This document shows, piece by piece, positions 38,994 to 47,049 of a stretch of 64,000 nucleotides of DNA. The stretch's first letter is position 1; every line of letters starts with the position of its first letter. Below the pieces are notes generated by a model, which worked only from the letters and a program-made list of their open reading frames with translations, was not told where the DNA came from and ran no database searches. Source of the DNA: Candidatus Zixiibacteriota bacterium (GTDB lineage Bacteria; Zixibacteria; MSB-5A5; UBA10806; 4484-95); contig JAAEQD010000398.1 of assembly GCA_024231855.1 (NCBI GenBank), positions 1 to 64,000 on the forward strand, written 5' to 3'. A program made the position numbers and the translations under genes.

Positions 38994-40040
38994 ATGAAAA
39001 AGTCAGAGAAACTATCACATCGGGCACAATTGGTCTCCATCGTCACGATCTCAATGATTGCCATTGTAATTATCGTCGGGGCCGCGCTCAAGAAAAGGCC
39101 GAAATTGGTAGTAGTAGAGGCAACCGCCGATCAGATAATCCCGGCCGATACCATCCCGGAAGCAATCCCCGAGGTTGAAGAGGTTCTGCCTCAGATCGAA
39201 AAAGTATTCCACGATTCGGGGCGGCTGGAAATTTTGTCCGGCGAAAAGCTCTACACTATCACCAAAGACTCAAGCGGCTGGACCGAACCGCTGGCGTCGG
39301 AATTCGGAGCATTCGCAAGCCAGATGGACTGCATGGTTTACGAGGAAGAGCAAGTTGTTATCGGCGGCGAAAAACTGATAATCAGCGGCTATGATTACCT
39401 GGAACTGTACGATGAATACGATCTCGGTCAGCCGGTGAATGTCGTTTTGGATTTCGGTGAGGGTTACCTGGTGGGGGCTAATGACGGCTTGCACTATTTC
39501 GACGCCGATCGGAAAGATACACTGCTCAAGCAGGATATACTGGTAACCTCGTTAACCGAGGACGCGGCCGGGCTATGGGTCGGCACTTTCGGCGATGGCT
39601 TATGGAAGTATGATGGCGAAAAATGGCAGCGACGCTACCTGACCCGTGATACCTCGATCTTCGATTTCGTTAATACGCTGGAATACAACTACCCCCACGT
39701 CTGGGTCGGCACTCCCTCGGGGATATTCAAATTCAACGGCGGATCATGGAATCAACTCTTTGTCAGCGATTCAAGCGAGGTCTACGAGGTCAACTGTTTC
39801 CTGCCGAGAGTGCTGAACACCTATGTCGGCACCAACCAGGGCCTGTTCGTCTATGCCAATGATTCGCTTCAAGCCGTGCCCGATTTCCAGGACACGCGGA
39901 TCGTGGGACTTTTCAAGGATGGTAAAGATATCCTGGTGGCTACCCGTGAGAGTGGAATTTTCACCTTAAAGGGAAAGGAGGAAATCCTGCGACCGGAACA
40001 ACTGCCAACAAGTCAACCTGTCTGGGCTGACGCCGAATAA
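38994..40040 (+). CDS. Membrane-anchored beta-propeller protein
   Basis: A 348-residue protein with one N-terminal membrane segment (VSIVTISMIAIVIIVGAAL) and an outside domain of propeller repeats: LWVGTFGDGLWKYDGEKWQ, VWVGTPSGIFKFNGGSW, YVGTNQGLFVY, typical of two-component-regulator propeller blades. No catalytic motif is seen, so it probably binds ligand or protein. Start ATG 38994 has AGGAGG upstream. Divergent from the binding protein-kinase-regulator operon and preceded by a sigma-54-like promoter. Confidence 0.82.
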   Translation: MKKSEKLSHRAQLVSIVTISMIAIVIIVGAALKKRPKLVVVEATADQIIPADTIPEAIPEVEEVLPQIEKVFHDSGRLEILSGEKLYTITKDSSGWTEPLASEFGAFASQMDCMVYEEEQVVIGGEKLIISGYDYLELYDEYDLGQPVNVVLDFGEGYLVGANDGLHYFDADRKDTLLKQDILVTSLTEDAAGLWVGTFGDGLWKYDGEKWQRRYLTRDTSIFDFVNTLEYNYPHVWVGTPSGIFKFNGGSWNQLFVSDSSEVYEVNCFLPRVLNTYVGTNQGLFVYANDSLQAVPDFQDTRIVGLFKDGKDILVATRESGIFTLKGKEEILRPEQLPTSQPVWADAE

Positions 40041-40058
40041 AATATCCGGGTACCACTT

Positions 40059-40091
40059 AAAAAGCCGCCTCCTGATGGGGGCGGCTTTTTT
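40059..40091. terminator. Bidirectional terminator
   Basis: AAGCCGCC and GGCGGCTT form a stem around a 10-nt loop, followed by six T on the plus strand and five on the minus strand. It serves both the propeller gene and the convergent TonB receptor gene. Confidence 0.85.
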
Positions 40092-40112
40092 GCGTATATC
40101 TAGTTAATCCGT

Positions 40113-42320
40113 TTAGAAATTATATCTTAAGCTCACACTGAAGCTTCTCTGGGGCCAATAGGCGTATTCGGCGTCGGTCTCATCGGTGACATTGAATACT
40201 TTAACAAGCGCGCTTAGATTCTCATAAACCTTCTTGTCCACGCCGGCATTCAAAACAAACCGTGATGGGGCGTAACTATCCGCCGAACCGGGGCCGCCGG
40301 TGGCAGCCTCCCAGAGCTTCTGATCCTGCCAGTTGCCCCAAAGGTTCAATCGGGTATCAAAAGCGTTTATAGCGTATGTCGCGTAAAACTTGAATATATG
40401 TTCGGGGCGATTGACCAAATCCGTTTCCTCATCGGTGGGATCATCGCCCAGATCTTTGGCAGTCATGAAAGTATACGAGAATGATAAATCGATATCATCG
40501 TATAAATTGATTTCGGTTTCCCACTCGATTCCCTGGGTTTTGGCTTTCAGGACATTATCATAGCGATATATACCGCGGAAGTAGATCAATGTGTCAGACG
40601 GATTATTTAGCTCCGATGGATCAATTCTGGCGTAATCAATCAGGTTATCCAGGTCATTTCTGAAATAGGTAAGGCGATGGACAGCTTTTTTACGATAATT
40701 GATTTCACCGGTTAGCGAGTAATTCCAGCTCTTCTCAGGTTCGAGATCATCTCCCCCGCCGCTGACTTTCACGCCGGCGGCGCTGTGGTCGAATTCGAAA
40801 TACAGTTCTTTTATCGATGGCGCCCGGAAACCGCGGCTAACCGATCCCCGAAGATTGAAATAGCTGCAAGCATCCCACATAACGTTCATACTCGGGTTAA
40901 AATGATCGCCGTAGGTTTCGTGATGTTCCCAGCGGATGCCGGGCAAGAACATATATTTATCCAACAGCCGCCACTCGTATTGGGCGTACAGGTCGCTGTA
41001 AACGACCTCTTCTTTGCCCGATGCCAGTTGGTCCGAATCGAGGCTTTGCCTGACCGCGTCGCCGCCGAATGTGAGTATATGCTTATCGGCCAGCATACGA
41101 TTATACTGCATGGACACCGCGAACAGATCATCCACCGAATGCGATTGATCGATCAATGCGCGTGGCCGGCCGAATTTCTCCCAGGTATGATCGTAAAACG
41201 TTCCATGAATATTGATACTGAAATCAGCCTTTTCCTTGAGGCTCCAGCGTGATTTTACGGCCGCGTCAATTCGGAAATTCTCTTCGTCATCGTCAAAATT
41301 GGTAATCCCGCCCATCGTCTCAGTTTCAATCCAATTTTTATTCTCCATCATAAAACCGGAAGTGACATCAATATTCCAACCGGGTTTAATATTGAATGAT
41401 GTCTTACCATTGACATTGAATCTGTCGATCTCCTCGATACCGTTGGTATGCTCGGTCGATTCATCGAGATCGAAACCGTCGGTATGTTCGTATTTGGCGA
41501 TCAGATTCAATCCGCTGCCGATAATCCCTGAATTAACGCCTGCCTGAAAATCATAACTATTGTAACTGCCATAACTGCTGTAGAAATTATAACCGATTTC
41601 AGGGGTCGCGTTACGGGTGATAATATTAACCACCCCGCCGATAGCGTCAGAGCCATAAAGCGTAGATCCAGATCCCTTAACGATCTCGATCTGCTTGATA
41701 TTGCCAAGCGAAAACTGGCCCAGATCCAGCGAACCGGCAATCCGGCCGACTGCCCGGTTGCCATCGATCAAGACCAGCACCCTTTTGGGATCGACTCCCC
41801 GGAGTGATAGCCCTTTGCCCGAAAGATCATCGAAAACCTCGATCCCGATTTGCGAATCAAGAGCCTCATCGACGGATAATGAGCCGGTCTTTTTGAATTC
41901 CTCTGAAGTAATCAGCTCGGTTGTGACCGGAACATCCTTGAGAATATAGTCTCGACGGGTACCGGTGACAACTACGTTATCCATTTTCCAGGGGGATGGC
42001 GCCAAAAATATTTCGACTACGCTCTGTACGTCCGACTGGGTAAATTCAACAAACTGGTCTTTATAACCGATTAAATGGACATGTAGCTTGATCATTATAT
42101 AATCATCCGGAACGTCGTGCATCACAAATCGTCCCTGATCATCCGATGTCCAGCCGGTTGTAGCTAAATGCGTATAGATTATTGCGCCCGCAAGGCTTTC
42201 CCCGGTATCAGCATCTTTGATAATTCCATTGATCGTAAAGGCAAAAGCCGAATACGATGGAAATGCTATCAACATTAAAATAACAATACTCAGTACATTT
42301 TTCGTGACACTTCTAACCAT
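40113..42320 (-). CDS. TonB-dependent outer-membrane receptor
   Basis: A 735-residue receptor. After a signal peptide comes a carboxypeptidase-regulatory-like domain (about 25-110), a TonB-box-like DNVVVTGTR, a plug domain (GLSLRGVDPKRVLVLIDGNR, YGSDAIGGVVNIITR) and a beta-barrel ending in Phe (VSLRYNF). It imports a large or scarce nutrient such as a metal chelate or cofactor. Start ATG 42320 has GAGG 6 nt upstream. No cobalamin or other riboswitch was recognised in the upstream 246 bp, only a CTCAAAG/CTTTGAG hairpin. Confidence 0.93.
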   Translation of the reverse strand: MVRSVTKNVLSIVILMLIAFPSYSAFAFTINGIIKDADTGESLAGAIIYTHLATTGWTSDDQGRFVMHDVPDDYIMIKLHVHLIGYKDQFVEFTQSDVQSVVEIFLAPSPWKMDNVVVTGTRRDYILKDVPVTTELITSEEFKKTGSLSVDEALDSQIGIEVFDDLSGKGLSLRGVDPKRVLVLIDGNRAVGRIAGSLDLGQFSLGNIKQIEIVKGSGSTLYGSDAIGGVVNIITRNATPEIGYNFYSSYGSYNSYDFQAGVNSGIIGSGLNLIAKYEHTDGFDLDESTEHTNGIEEIDRFNVNGKTSFNIKPGWNIDVTSGFMMENKNWIETETMGGITNFDDDEENFRIDAAVKSRWSLKEKADFSINIHGTFYDHTWEKFGRPRALIDQSHSVDDLFAVSMQYNRMLADKHILTFGGDAVRQSLDSDQLASGKEEVVYSDLYAQYEWRLLDKYMFLPGIRWEHHETYGDHFNPSMNVMWDACSYFNLRGSVSRGFRAPSIKELYFEFDHSAAGVKVSGGGDDLEPEKSWNYSLTGEINYRKKAVHRLTYFRNDLDNLIDYARIDPSELNNPSDTLIYFRGIYRYDNVLKAKTQGIEWETEINLYDDIDLSFSYTFMTAKDLGDDPTDEETDLVNRPEHIFKFYATYAINAFDTRLNLWGNWQDQKLWEAATGGPGSADSYAPSRFVLNAGVDKKVYENLSALVKVFNVTDETDAEYAYWPQRSFSVSLRYNF

Positions 42321-42566
42321 TTTAAACCTCAAGCCTGTAAATGTTTGATTCAACGGGGCAATCCCTTTTTCCAGTTTGTTGAAACTTTTTTAAATAACAT
42401 AATCCTACCCGAAATCACCTCAAAGAACTTAAACTTTGAGCAATTATTATAATATTAACGAAAGAAACATAAATATCGTTGCCTACGGTTTCCCCTTAAT
42501 TAAAAAATTTCACTTCAATGAGATATTAATAATTAATACAAAATGATAGGCTATGTTTTACCAATC

Positions 42567-43241
42567 CTAATATCTATTAATTTCCGATTTGAAATCAGCG
42601 ATTGAATCCTCAAGACCATACATTAAAGCCTTGGCCATAAGTTCTGGGCCAATGAAGAAATCCTCAATCGGCTCTATCTCGGCGAGTTTGGCCAAATCGG
42701 TCAATGTCATGGGTCCAACAGCAATGGCTCCGATTGACAATCGCTCCGCCAGAGCCGCCGCCTTGGAAATTTTGTTGAAAGCGTCCACCCTGGTCGTCAG
42801 GCTTTTTTCCGCGCAGAACGAGGAGACATCAATAGCCACATAATCGGCTTTCATCTTGGCTGCCGCTTTGACCTGGTCCAACTCGGAGGAAACCTGAATA
42901 GCAACGATAATATTAGATACCTGCAGTCTGGAAACGAAGTCGCCATCCCCGGAAACGATATCATCCAGAACTACAATGCCCGGCGCCAGATCGATTGCCT
43001 TATCGACCGCCCTGTCATCGGCGGGTATCATAAGAGCCAAAGGTATGCCAAGAACCTCTTTAATACCCCTTATAATCCGCTCATAATTGGGTGTAATATT
43101 GCCATCTTTTATATTGATTGCCACGCCGCCGGCGCCGGCCATGTCGCACAAAGCCGCTACTTTTGCCGGTTTGGGTTCGCCGGTTGGGCTGCTTGTCGAC
43201 AGATTGATAACATCATCAATAACAACAGTGATTCGAGCCAT
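42567..43241 (-). CDS. PdxJ-like TIM-barrel protein lacking the known active-site residues
   Basis: A 224-residue homologue of pyridoxine 5'-phosphate synthase. Shared features run throughout: DMAGAGGVAINIKDGN, DQVKAAAKMKADYVAIDVSSFCAEKS, and FFIGPELMAKALMYGLEDSI. But PdxJ catalytic positions differ: the N-terminal NxDH is IDDV, the VHLREDRRHI His residues are INIKDGN, the NLEMA Glu is absent and the late AGHG His is VGPM. It is probably not a PdxJ enzyme; it may have another ligand or reaction. Upstream of HAD and HD genes in the same direction. Confidence 0.72.
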   Translation of the reverse strand: MARITVVIDDVINLSTSSPTGEPKPAKVAALCDMAGAGGVAINIKDGNITPNYERIIRGIKEVLGIPLALMIPADDRAVDKAIDLAPGIVVLDDIVSGDGDFVSRLQVSNIIVAIQVSSELDQVKAAAKMKADYVAIDVSSFCAEKSLTTRVDAFNKISKAAALAERLSIGAIAVGPMTLTDLAKLAEIEPIEDFFIGPELMAKALMYGLEDSIADFKSEINRY

Positions 43242-43307
43242 GAATCCTCCCTCTTTGTCTGGGGTATATATTTTATTTAAGAACCGAATGTCAAGGAATT
43301 AATAATC

Positions 43308-43973
43308 TCATGAAAGAATACAATTATCGTTGAATAAAGTCGCTTGAAGCGCCTTAAAATCGGCGAATATCTTATCCGCCCGGTCAAGGTATTTCGGTTC
43401 GAGAGTCGTGCAGAGAGCCCAACAGGTTAAACCGGCGCCTTTGGCCGATTCTATTCCGGTTGGCGCGTTTTCCACGACCAGGATATTTTCATTCGGCAAG
43501 CCGGTTAGTTTGGCGCCATGCAAAAAGGGATCGGGATCGGGCTTGCCTTTCTCTGTGCTGTCGTTATCGACTATAAAATCGAAAATGCCCTCAAATAATT
43601 GACTAATCACGCGTTCAATTACCGGCCTCAAACCAGCCGTGACAACACCCAACTTTACTTTGCCTTTAAGCAAGTTTAGAAGCTCAATAGCACCATCGGT
43701 TGGTTTGATATCGACGATTTCATCGAATATAGCGCGTTTGCGGGTGTAGATTTGTTTGACCAATTCCTCATCAGGGTTTTCCACACCAAGTTTTCTCAAG
43801 CGATCCCTGACCGTAATTGGATGTTTAACCCCCTCATTTAGATAGAACACCAACTCACCGGGATAATATCCATGCTCCTTAAAAGCGCTGGTCCAGGCGA
43901 TCACATGATATTTCATTGAATCGATCAATGTTCCATCCATATCGAACAGGATGGCTTTAAATTGTTTTTTCAT
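43308..43973 (-). CDS. HAD-superfamily hydrolase (beta-phosphoglucomutase-like)
   Basis: A 221-residue phosphatase: motif I FDMDGTLIDS with the nucleophile Asp, motif II VTAGLRP, motif III Lys around KPDPDPFLHGAK and motif IV VVENAPTGIESA. The helical cap is of the C1 type. The substrate, a sugar phosphate or similar small molecule, is unknown. It lies 13 bp after the HD gene. Confidence 0.9.
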   Translation of the reverse strand: MKKQFKAILFDMDGTLIDSMKYHVIAWTSAFKEHGYYPGELVFYLNEGVKHPITVRDRLRKLGVENPDEELVKQIYTRKRAIFDEIVDIKPTDGAIELLNLLKGKVKLGVVTAGLRPVIERVISQLFEGIFDFIVDNDSTEKGKPDPDPFLHGAKLTGLPNENILVVENAPTGIESAKGAGLTCWALCTTLEPKYLDRADKIFADFKALQATLFNDNCILS

Positions 43974-43986
43974 AATTGGGAATTAG

Positions 43987-44553
43987 TTAAAGTCCGAGGT
44001 CGGACGCGGATTTTTTCATGGCTTCAATCACGTTTTCGATTACTTCCTCAAGCGGCATACCCAAACCTTCGGCGCCCCCTCTAATATCGTCGCGTGAAAC
44101 CTGACGGGCAAACGCCTTGTCTTTCATCTTCTTCTTAACCGATTTCACTTTGACATCGGCTACTTTTTTGGAGGGTCTCACCAGGGCTACCGCGGTTACG
44201 AAGCCACACAACTCATCGACCGCGAATAGGGTTTTCTCAAGTTTCGTATCGCGGGGAATACCGGTTGTATCCACATGGGATAGGACAGAATTGATAAAAC
44301 TCTGATCATAGCCGTTTTCGTTAAGTATAACCACCCCGGATAAAGGATGTTCATCCGGGTATTTTTCATAATCGAAATCGTGCAGAAGGCCGACGGCGCC
44401 CCAATAATTAACATCCTCGCCCAGTTTTTCGGCGAAATACCGCATGGCCGCCTCGACCGCCAGAGCATGTTTGCGTAATGATTCGGATTCGGTATACTTA
44501 CAAAGGAGGTTCCAGGCTTTGTCCCTGTTACCCATCAGTTCGGAATTCCGCAT
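43987..44553 (-). CDS. HD-domain phosphohydrolase
   Basis: A 188-residue protein with the HD metal motif: His in RKHALAVEAA, the HD pair in GLLHDFDYEKYPDEHP, and Asp in SHVD. Likely hydrolyses a nucleotide or other phosphomonoester. Its start overlaps the upstream small gene by 26 bp, and it is followed by the HAD gene. Confidence 0.88.
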   Translation of the reverse strand: MRNSELMGNRDKAWNLLCKYTESESLRKHALAVEAAMRYFAEKLGEDVNYWGAVGLLHDFDYEKYPDEHPLSGVVILNENGYDQSFINSVLSHVDTTGIPRDTKLEKTLFAVDELCGFVTAVALVRPSKKVADVKVKSVKKKMKDKAFARQVSRDDIRGGAEGLGMPLEEVIENVIEAMKKSASDLGL

Positions 44554-44731
44554 ACTCTTTCAAAGCCTGAATAATGGATTTTTTCAGGCAATCCTTGATA
44601 ATCACTTCGTTGGGACCGATAGCCATATCCGACCAGATTTGGTTGTAGAGTCTGTCGGCCAGCTTCTTAATAAAACTATCCAGTTCAGGTCCGGAAATTT
44701 CGAGTGATTTGTATTTATCATCTTTTGTCAT
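44528..44731 (-). CDS. Small hypothetical protein
   Basis: A 67-residue protein of unknown function starting MTKDDKYKSLEISG, mostly helical (ELDSFIKKLADRLYNQI, DCLKKSIIQALKEYAEF). An upstream start would add about 32 residues that read poorly; neither start has a strong ribosome site. It overlaps the HD gene by 26 bp, which supports it being real. Confidence 0.6.
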   Translation of the reverse strand: MTKDDKYKSLEISGPELDSFIKKLADRLYNQIWSDMAIGPNEVIIKDCLKKSIIQALKEYAEFRTDG

Positions 44732-44962
44732 GGGATTGATGATAACGCAGATATGATGTGGCGTCAACCGATTTATTAAGATAATCTTGGCTTTAGTATC
44801 AGAATAGATAATGTTTGATGATTTCACTGATTATCTGTTATTTTTACTGATTCTGTTGGAAGTATGTCGGAAAGAGACAACCATAAGCGGAATTAATTAT
44901 GTCAATATTCCCTTGTCAAAGATGCTGATACGCGGGAAAACTAATTACTGCTAATATTCCTG

Positions 44963-44991
44963 TTGACATCGATTATCCGGTATGCTAAATT
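44963..44991 (+). promoter_or_regulatory. Promoter of the radical SAM cassette
   Basis: TTGACA (44963-44968), 17-bp spacer, TAAATT (44986-44991, four of six bases). Expected start near 44998, giving a leader of about 75 nt before the small gene at 45073. Confidence 0.5.
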
Positions 44992-45072
44992 AACGTGAGA
45001 ATTCGTTGAATAATATTATATTCTTGCTGAAGATGTTTTATCATTTATACGAATTTTGAACAAGGGGCTATA

Positions 45073-45294
45073 ATGAAAGAAAAAAAATATAATTCGATTA
45101 CTACTCCTGAAAATGAGTTCCCTATAAAAGAACAAGAACTCTTTAATTTATACCTCAAAATGCCGGTTCAATTCAAAGCAGACTGGAAATTGTTCAGAGT
45201 ACGCTGCAAAGAACAAGGCTTTGAATTTGAAGATGTACTGGGTAGCCTGATTATTCAATTCAATGAGAAGCAGGTTTTTTTTCAGAAAGATTGA
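45073..45294 (+). CDS. Small hypothetical protein upstream of radical SAM
   Basis: A 73-residue protein of unknown family with no cysteine tags. It mixes basic and aromatic residues (FKADWKLFRVRCKEQGFEFED) and looks like a compact alpha/beta domain. GGGG lies 7 nt before ATG. Six bp separate it from the radical SAM gene, so the two are co-translated; a binding or recognition partner is plausible but unproven. Confidence 0.65.
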   Translation: MKEKKYNSITTPENEFPIKEQELFNLYLKMPVQFKADWKLFRVRCKEQGFEFEDVLGSLIIQFNEKQVFFQKD

Positions 45295-45300
45295 TCTCCG

Positions 45301-46485
45301 ATGAAAAGGAATAATAAGCTTCAAATAAGCAGCCAGTTCCTTCAGTGCCCGTTACTACTTTCCATCGATACTTATGAAGGATGCTCAAATAGATGCCGTT
45401 ACTGCTTTGCATATCCTCAATATAATAGACAAAACAGGGGCAATCACCGACGGCAGCGCATTAGACCTGCTCTTATTACTGATTGGGAAAGGATATTAAA
45501 TGGAGAAAGCATCGGGAATCCGATGATAGAATATCTCGTAAGCAAAAAACACCCCATTCAATTAGGCACAAAAGCGGACCCCTTTCCAAAGGAAGTTGAA
45601 CAAGAACTACAAAATACTCGAAAATTCTTAGAACTGTGTAATAAAGCAGACTATCCTGTTTTTATCAGTACTAAGAATACGGCGAATATGCCTGTTGATC
45701 TTTTAGCAAAGGGAAATTATGTTTTAGGAATTTCCCTTTCATCTCACAAAACTGCCGACATACAAATGCTGGAAGAAAACACCAGCAATCCCATGAAGAG
45801 ACTCAATCAAATCCCTTCGGGTGTATTTAAAAAGATAATTGTAAGGTGGCAACCGTTTATCCCACAGTTATTCAAACCACGCATAAGGATCAAAGAACTT
45901 GTCAACTGGTCGGCTATCGACAGATACCTGGACAAGATTGCCGTCATTGCCGATGCTGTGTCAATTTCGTTTCTTAATCGGGCTTCTTGCAAGGATCAGG
46001 CATTGCTTAAAGAGATTGGCCCTGATGATTTGAGCGAACTGGAAGAGGTTGCGATATTAACCAACATCTGGGAACGGGCGCATAAATTAGGGCTTGAGTT
46101 TTATACAGCTAATTACAGGGCGTTGAGTGATTCTCCCATATGTTGCGGTCTTAGGGAAGACGAGTTTAAGACGTCCACCCCGTGGGTCTGGAGTTTTTTG
46201 ATAAGAAAGCTCTTCAGCGGCGAGAAGAAATATCTGACGATAAGCGACTTGATCGATGCGGTTCCCGATGCCTTGAAGGATGTGATGTTCGCCACTATGG
46301 ATGTAGCTCTTTACTCCCGATGGGCTCGTTACTCGGCAAAAAAAACCACGATCATAGAAGAGTACATAAAAAATTTCACATTCGACCGCAAAATGAATCC
46401 GGTGAACTTTTTCGCCGGGTTATATTCAAAGATGGTTGATGGTGAGTATCGGATATATTTCAAGGATTACAGGGAGATGGTATGA
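45301..46485 (+). CDS. Radical SAM protein, spore photoproduct lyase-like branch
   Basis: A 394-residue enzyme with the 4Fe-4S/SAM motif CSNRCRYC (CxxxCxxC) near residue 30 and LGTKADPFPKEVE, akin to the GTxTDPxQ block of the SPL-like family. The rest is a TIM-barrel-like domain, with a Cys pair (PICCG) near residue 280 that could hold a further cluster or partner. The reaction cannot be assigned. Base composition is AT-richer than the flanks, hinting at transfer. Confidence 0.82.
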   Translation: MKRNNKLQISSQFLQCPLLLSIDTYEGCSNRCRYCFAYPQYNRQNRGNHRRQRIRPALITDWERILNGESIGNPMIEYLVSKKHPIQLGTKADPFPKEVEQELQNTRKFLELCNKADYPVFISTKNTANMPVDLLAKGNYVLGISLSSHKTADIQMLEENTSNPMKRLNQIPSGVFKKIIVRWQPFIPQLFKPRIRIKELVNWSAIDRYLDKIAVIADAVSISFLNRASCKDQALLKEIGPDDLSELEEVAILTNIWERAHKLGLEFYTANYRALSDSPICCGLREDEFKTSTPWVWSFLIRKLFSGEKKYLTISDLIDAVPDALKDVMFATMDVALYSRWARYSAKKTTIIEEYIKNFTFDRKMNPVNFFAGLYSKMVDGEYRIYFKDYREMV

Positions 46486-46541
46486 TTGATGCGGCATACG
46501 CTACAGTGTGCGGAAATTAAATAAACCTATGAGGTGCAATC

Positions 46542-46766
46542 ATGGCGAATAAAGAGAAAAGTAAAGAGAAAAACGATCCGACAATAGAGAAGTCAAAAAA
46601 GAAAACAACGCCAGAGCCGCGAAGAATCAAACCAAAAATGAGGAAAACAACGCCAGGGCCGCGAAGAATTCCACCAAAAATGATGAAAAGAGCAGCGAAA
46701 ATCAGTCCCACAATTAAGAAAAGAGGAGGATGTCAAGCAGCGGGATCAAAGGTGAAAGCGGCATAG
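46542..46766 (+). CDS. Small basic peptide with a duplicated segment
   Basis: A 74-residue Lys/Arg/Pro-rich protein with GAGG 7 nt before ATG. Residues about 21-48 contain two near-identical 14-residue units (KKTTPEPRRIKPKM and RKTTPGPRRIPPKM) coming from a 42-bp tandem duplication. It lies 57 bp after the radical SAM gene. It might be a nucleic acid-binding peptide or a substrate of that enzyme. Low complexity makes the reading frame itself uncertain. Confidence 0.4.
   Translation: MANKEKSKEKNDPTIEKSKKKTTPEPRRIKPKMRKTTPGPRRIPPKMMKRAAKISPTIKKRGGCQAAGSKVKAA
46601..46684 (+). repeat. Tandem repeat, two 42-bp units
   Basis: Units 46601-46642 and 46643-46684 differ at only a handful of positions. 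The unit length is a multiple of three, so both stay in the same frame of the small gene. Confidence 0.9.
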
Positions 46767-47049
46767 GTGAAGCCGCCGCCAAAACCAAGATAAAATCTTA
46801 TTAGTAAAAAGATAATTTAATTATAAATAAAGCTTGATGCAGCAAATGCATCGACAAAAGGAATTAACCATGGTATCCGATGAGTCAATTATAATCCATT
46901 AGAACACCGGTGTCATGTTCTGTTCTAAGTTAAAGAGGTGATATTGGTTAAAAAGAATTTCAAATGATTAATCACTTGGATAGGCTCGTTTTCTATACGG
47001 CGGTATAAAGTTTTTCACTTCAGTTATAATCCGATTTGGTTCTGCTTAA
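46767..47049. other. AT-rich gap with no recognised gene
   Basis: 283 bp between convergent genes. I see no tRNA, terminator with a T-run, or repeat I can name. Confidence 0.4.

Noticed and set aside
42321-42566. Cobalamin riboswitch before the TonB receptor
   Set aside because: I looked for the conserved B12 box and found none; only a small hairpin is visible.
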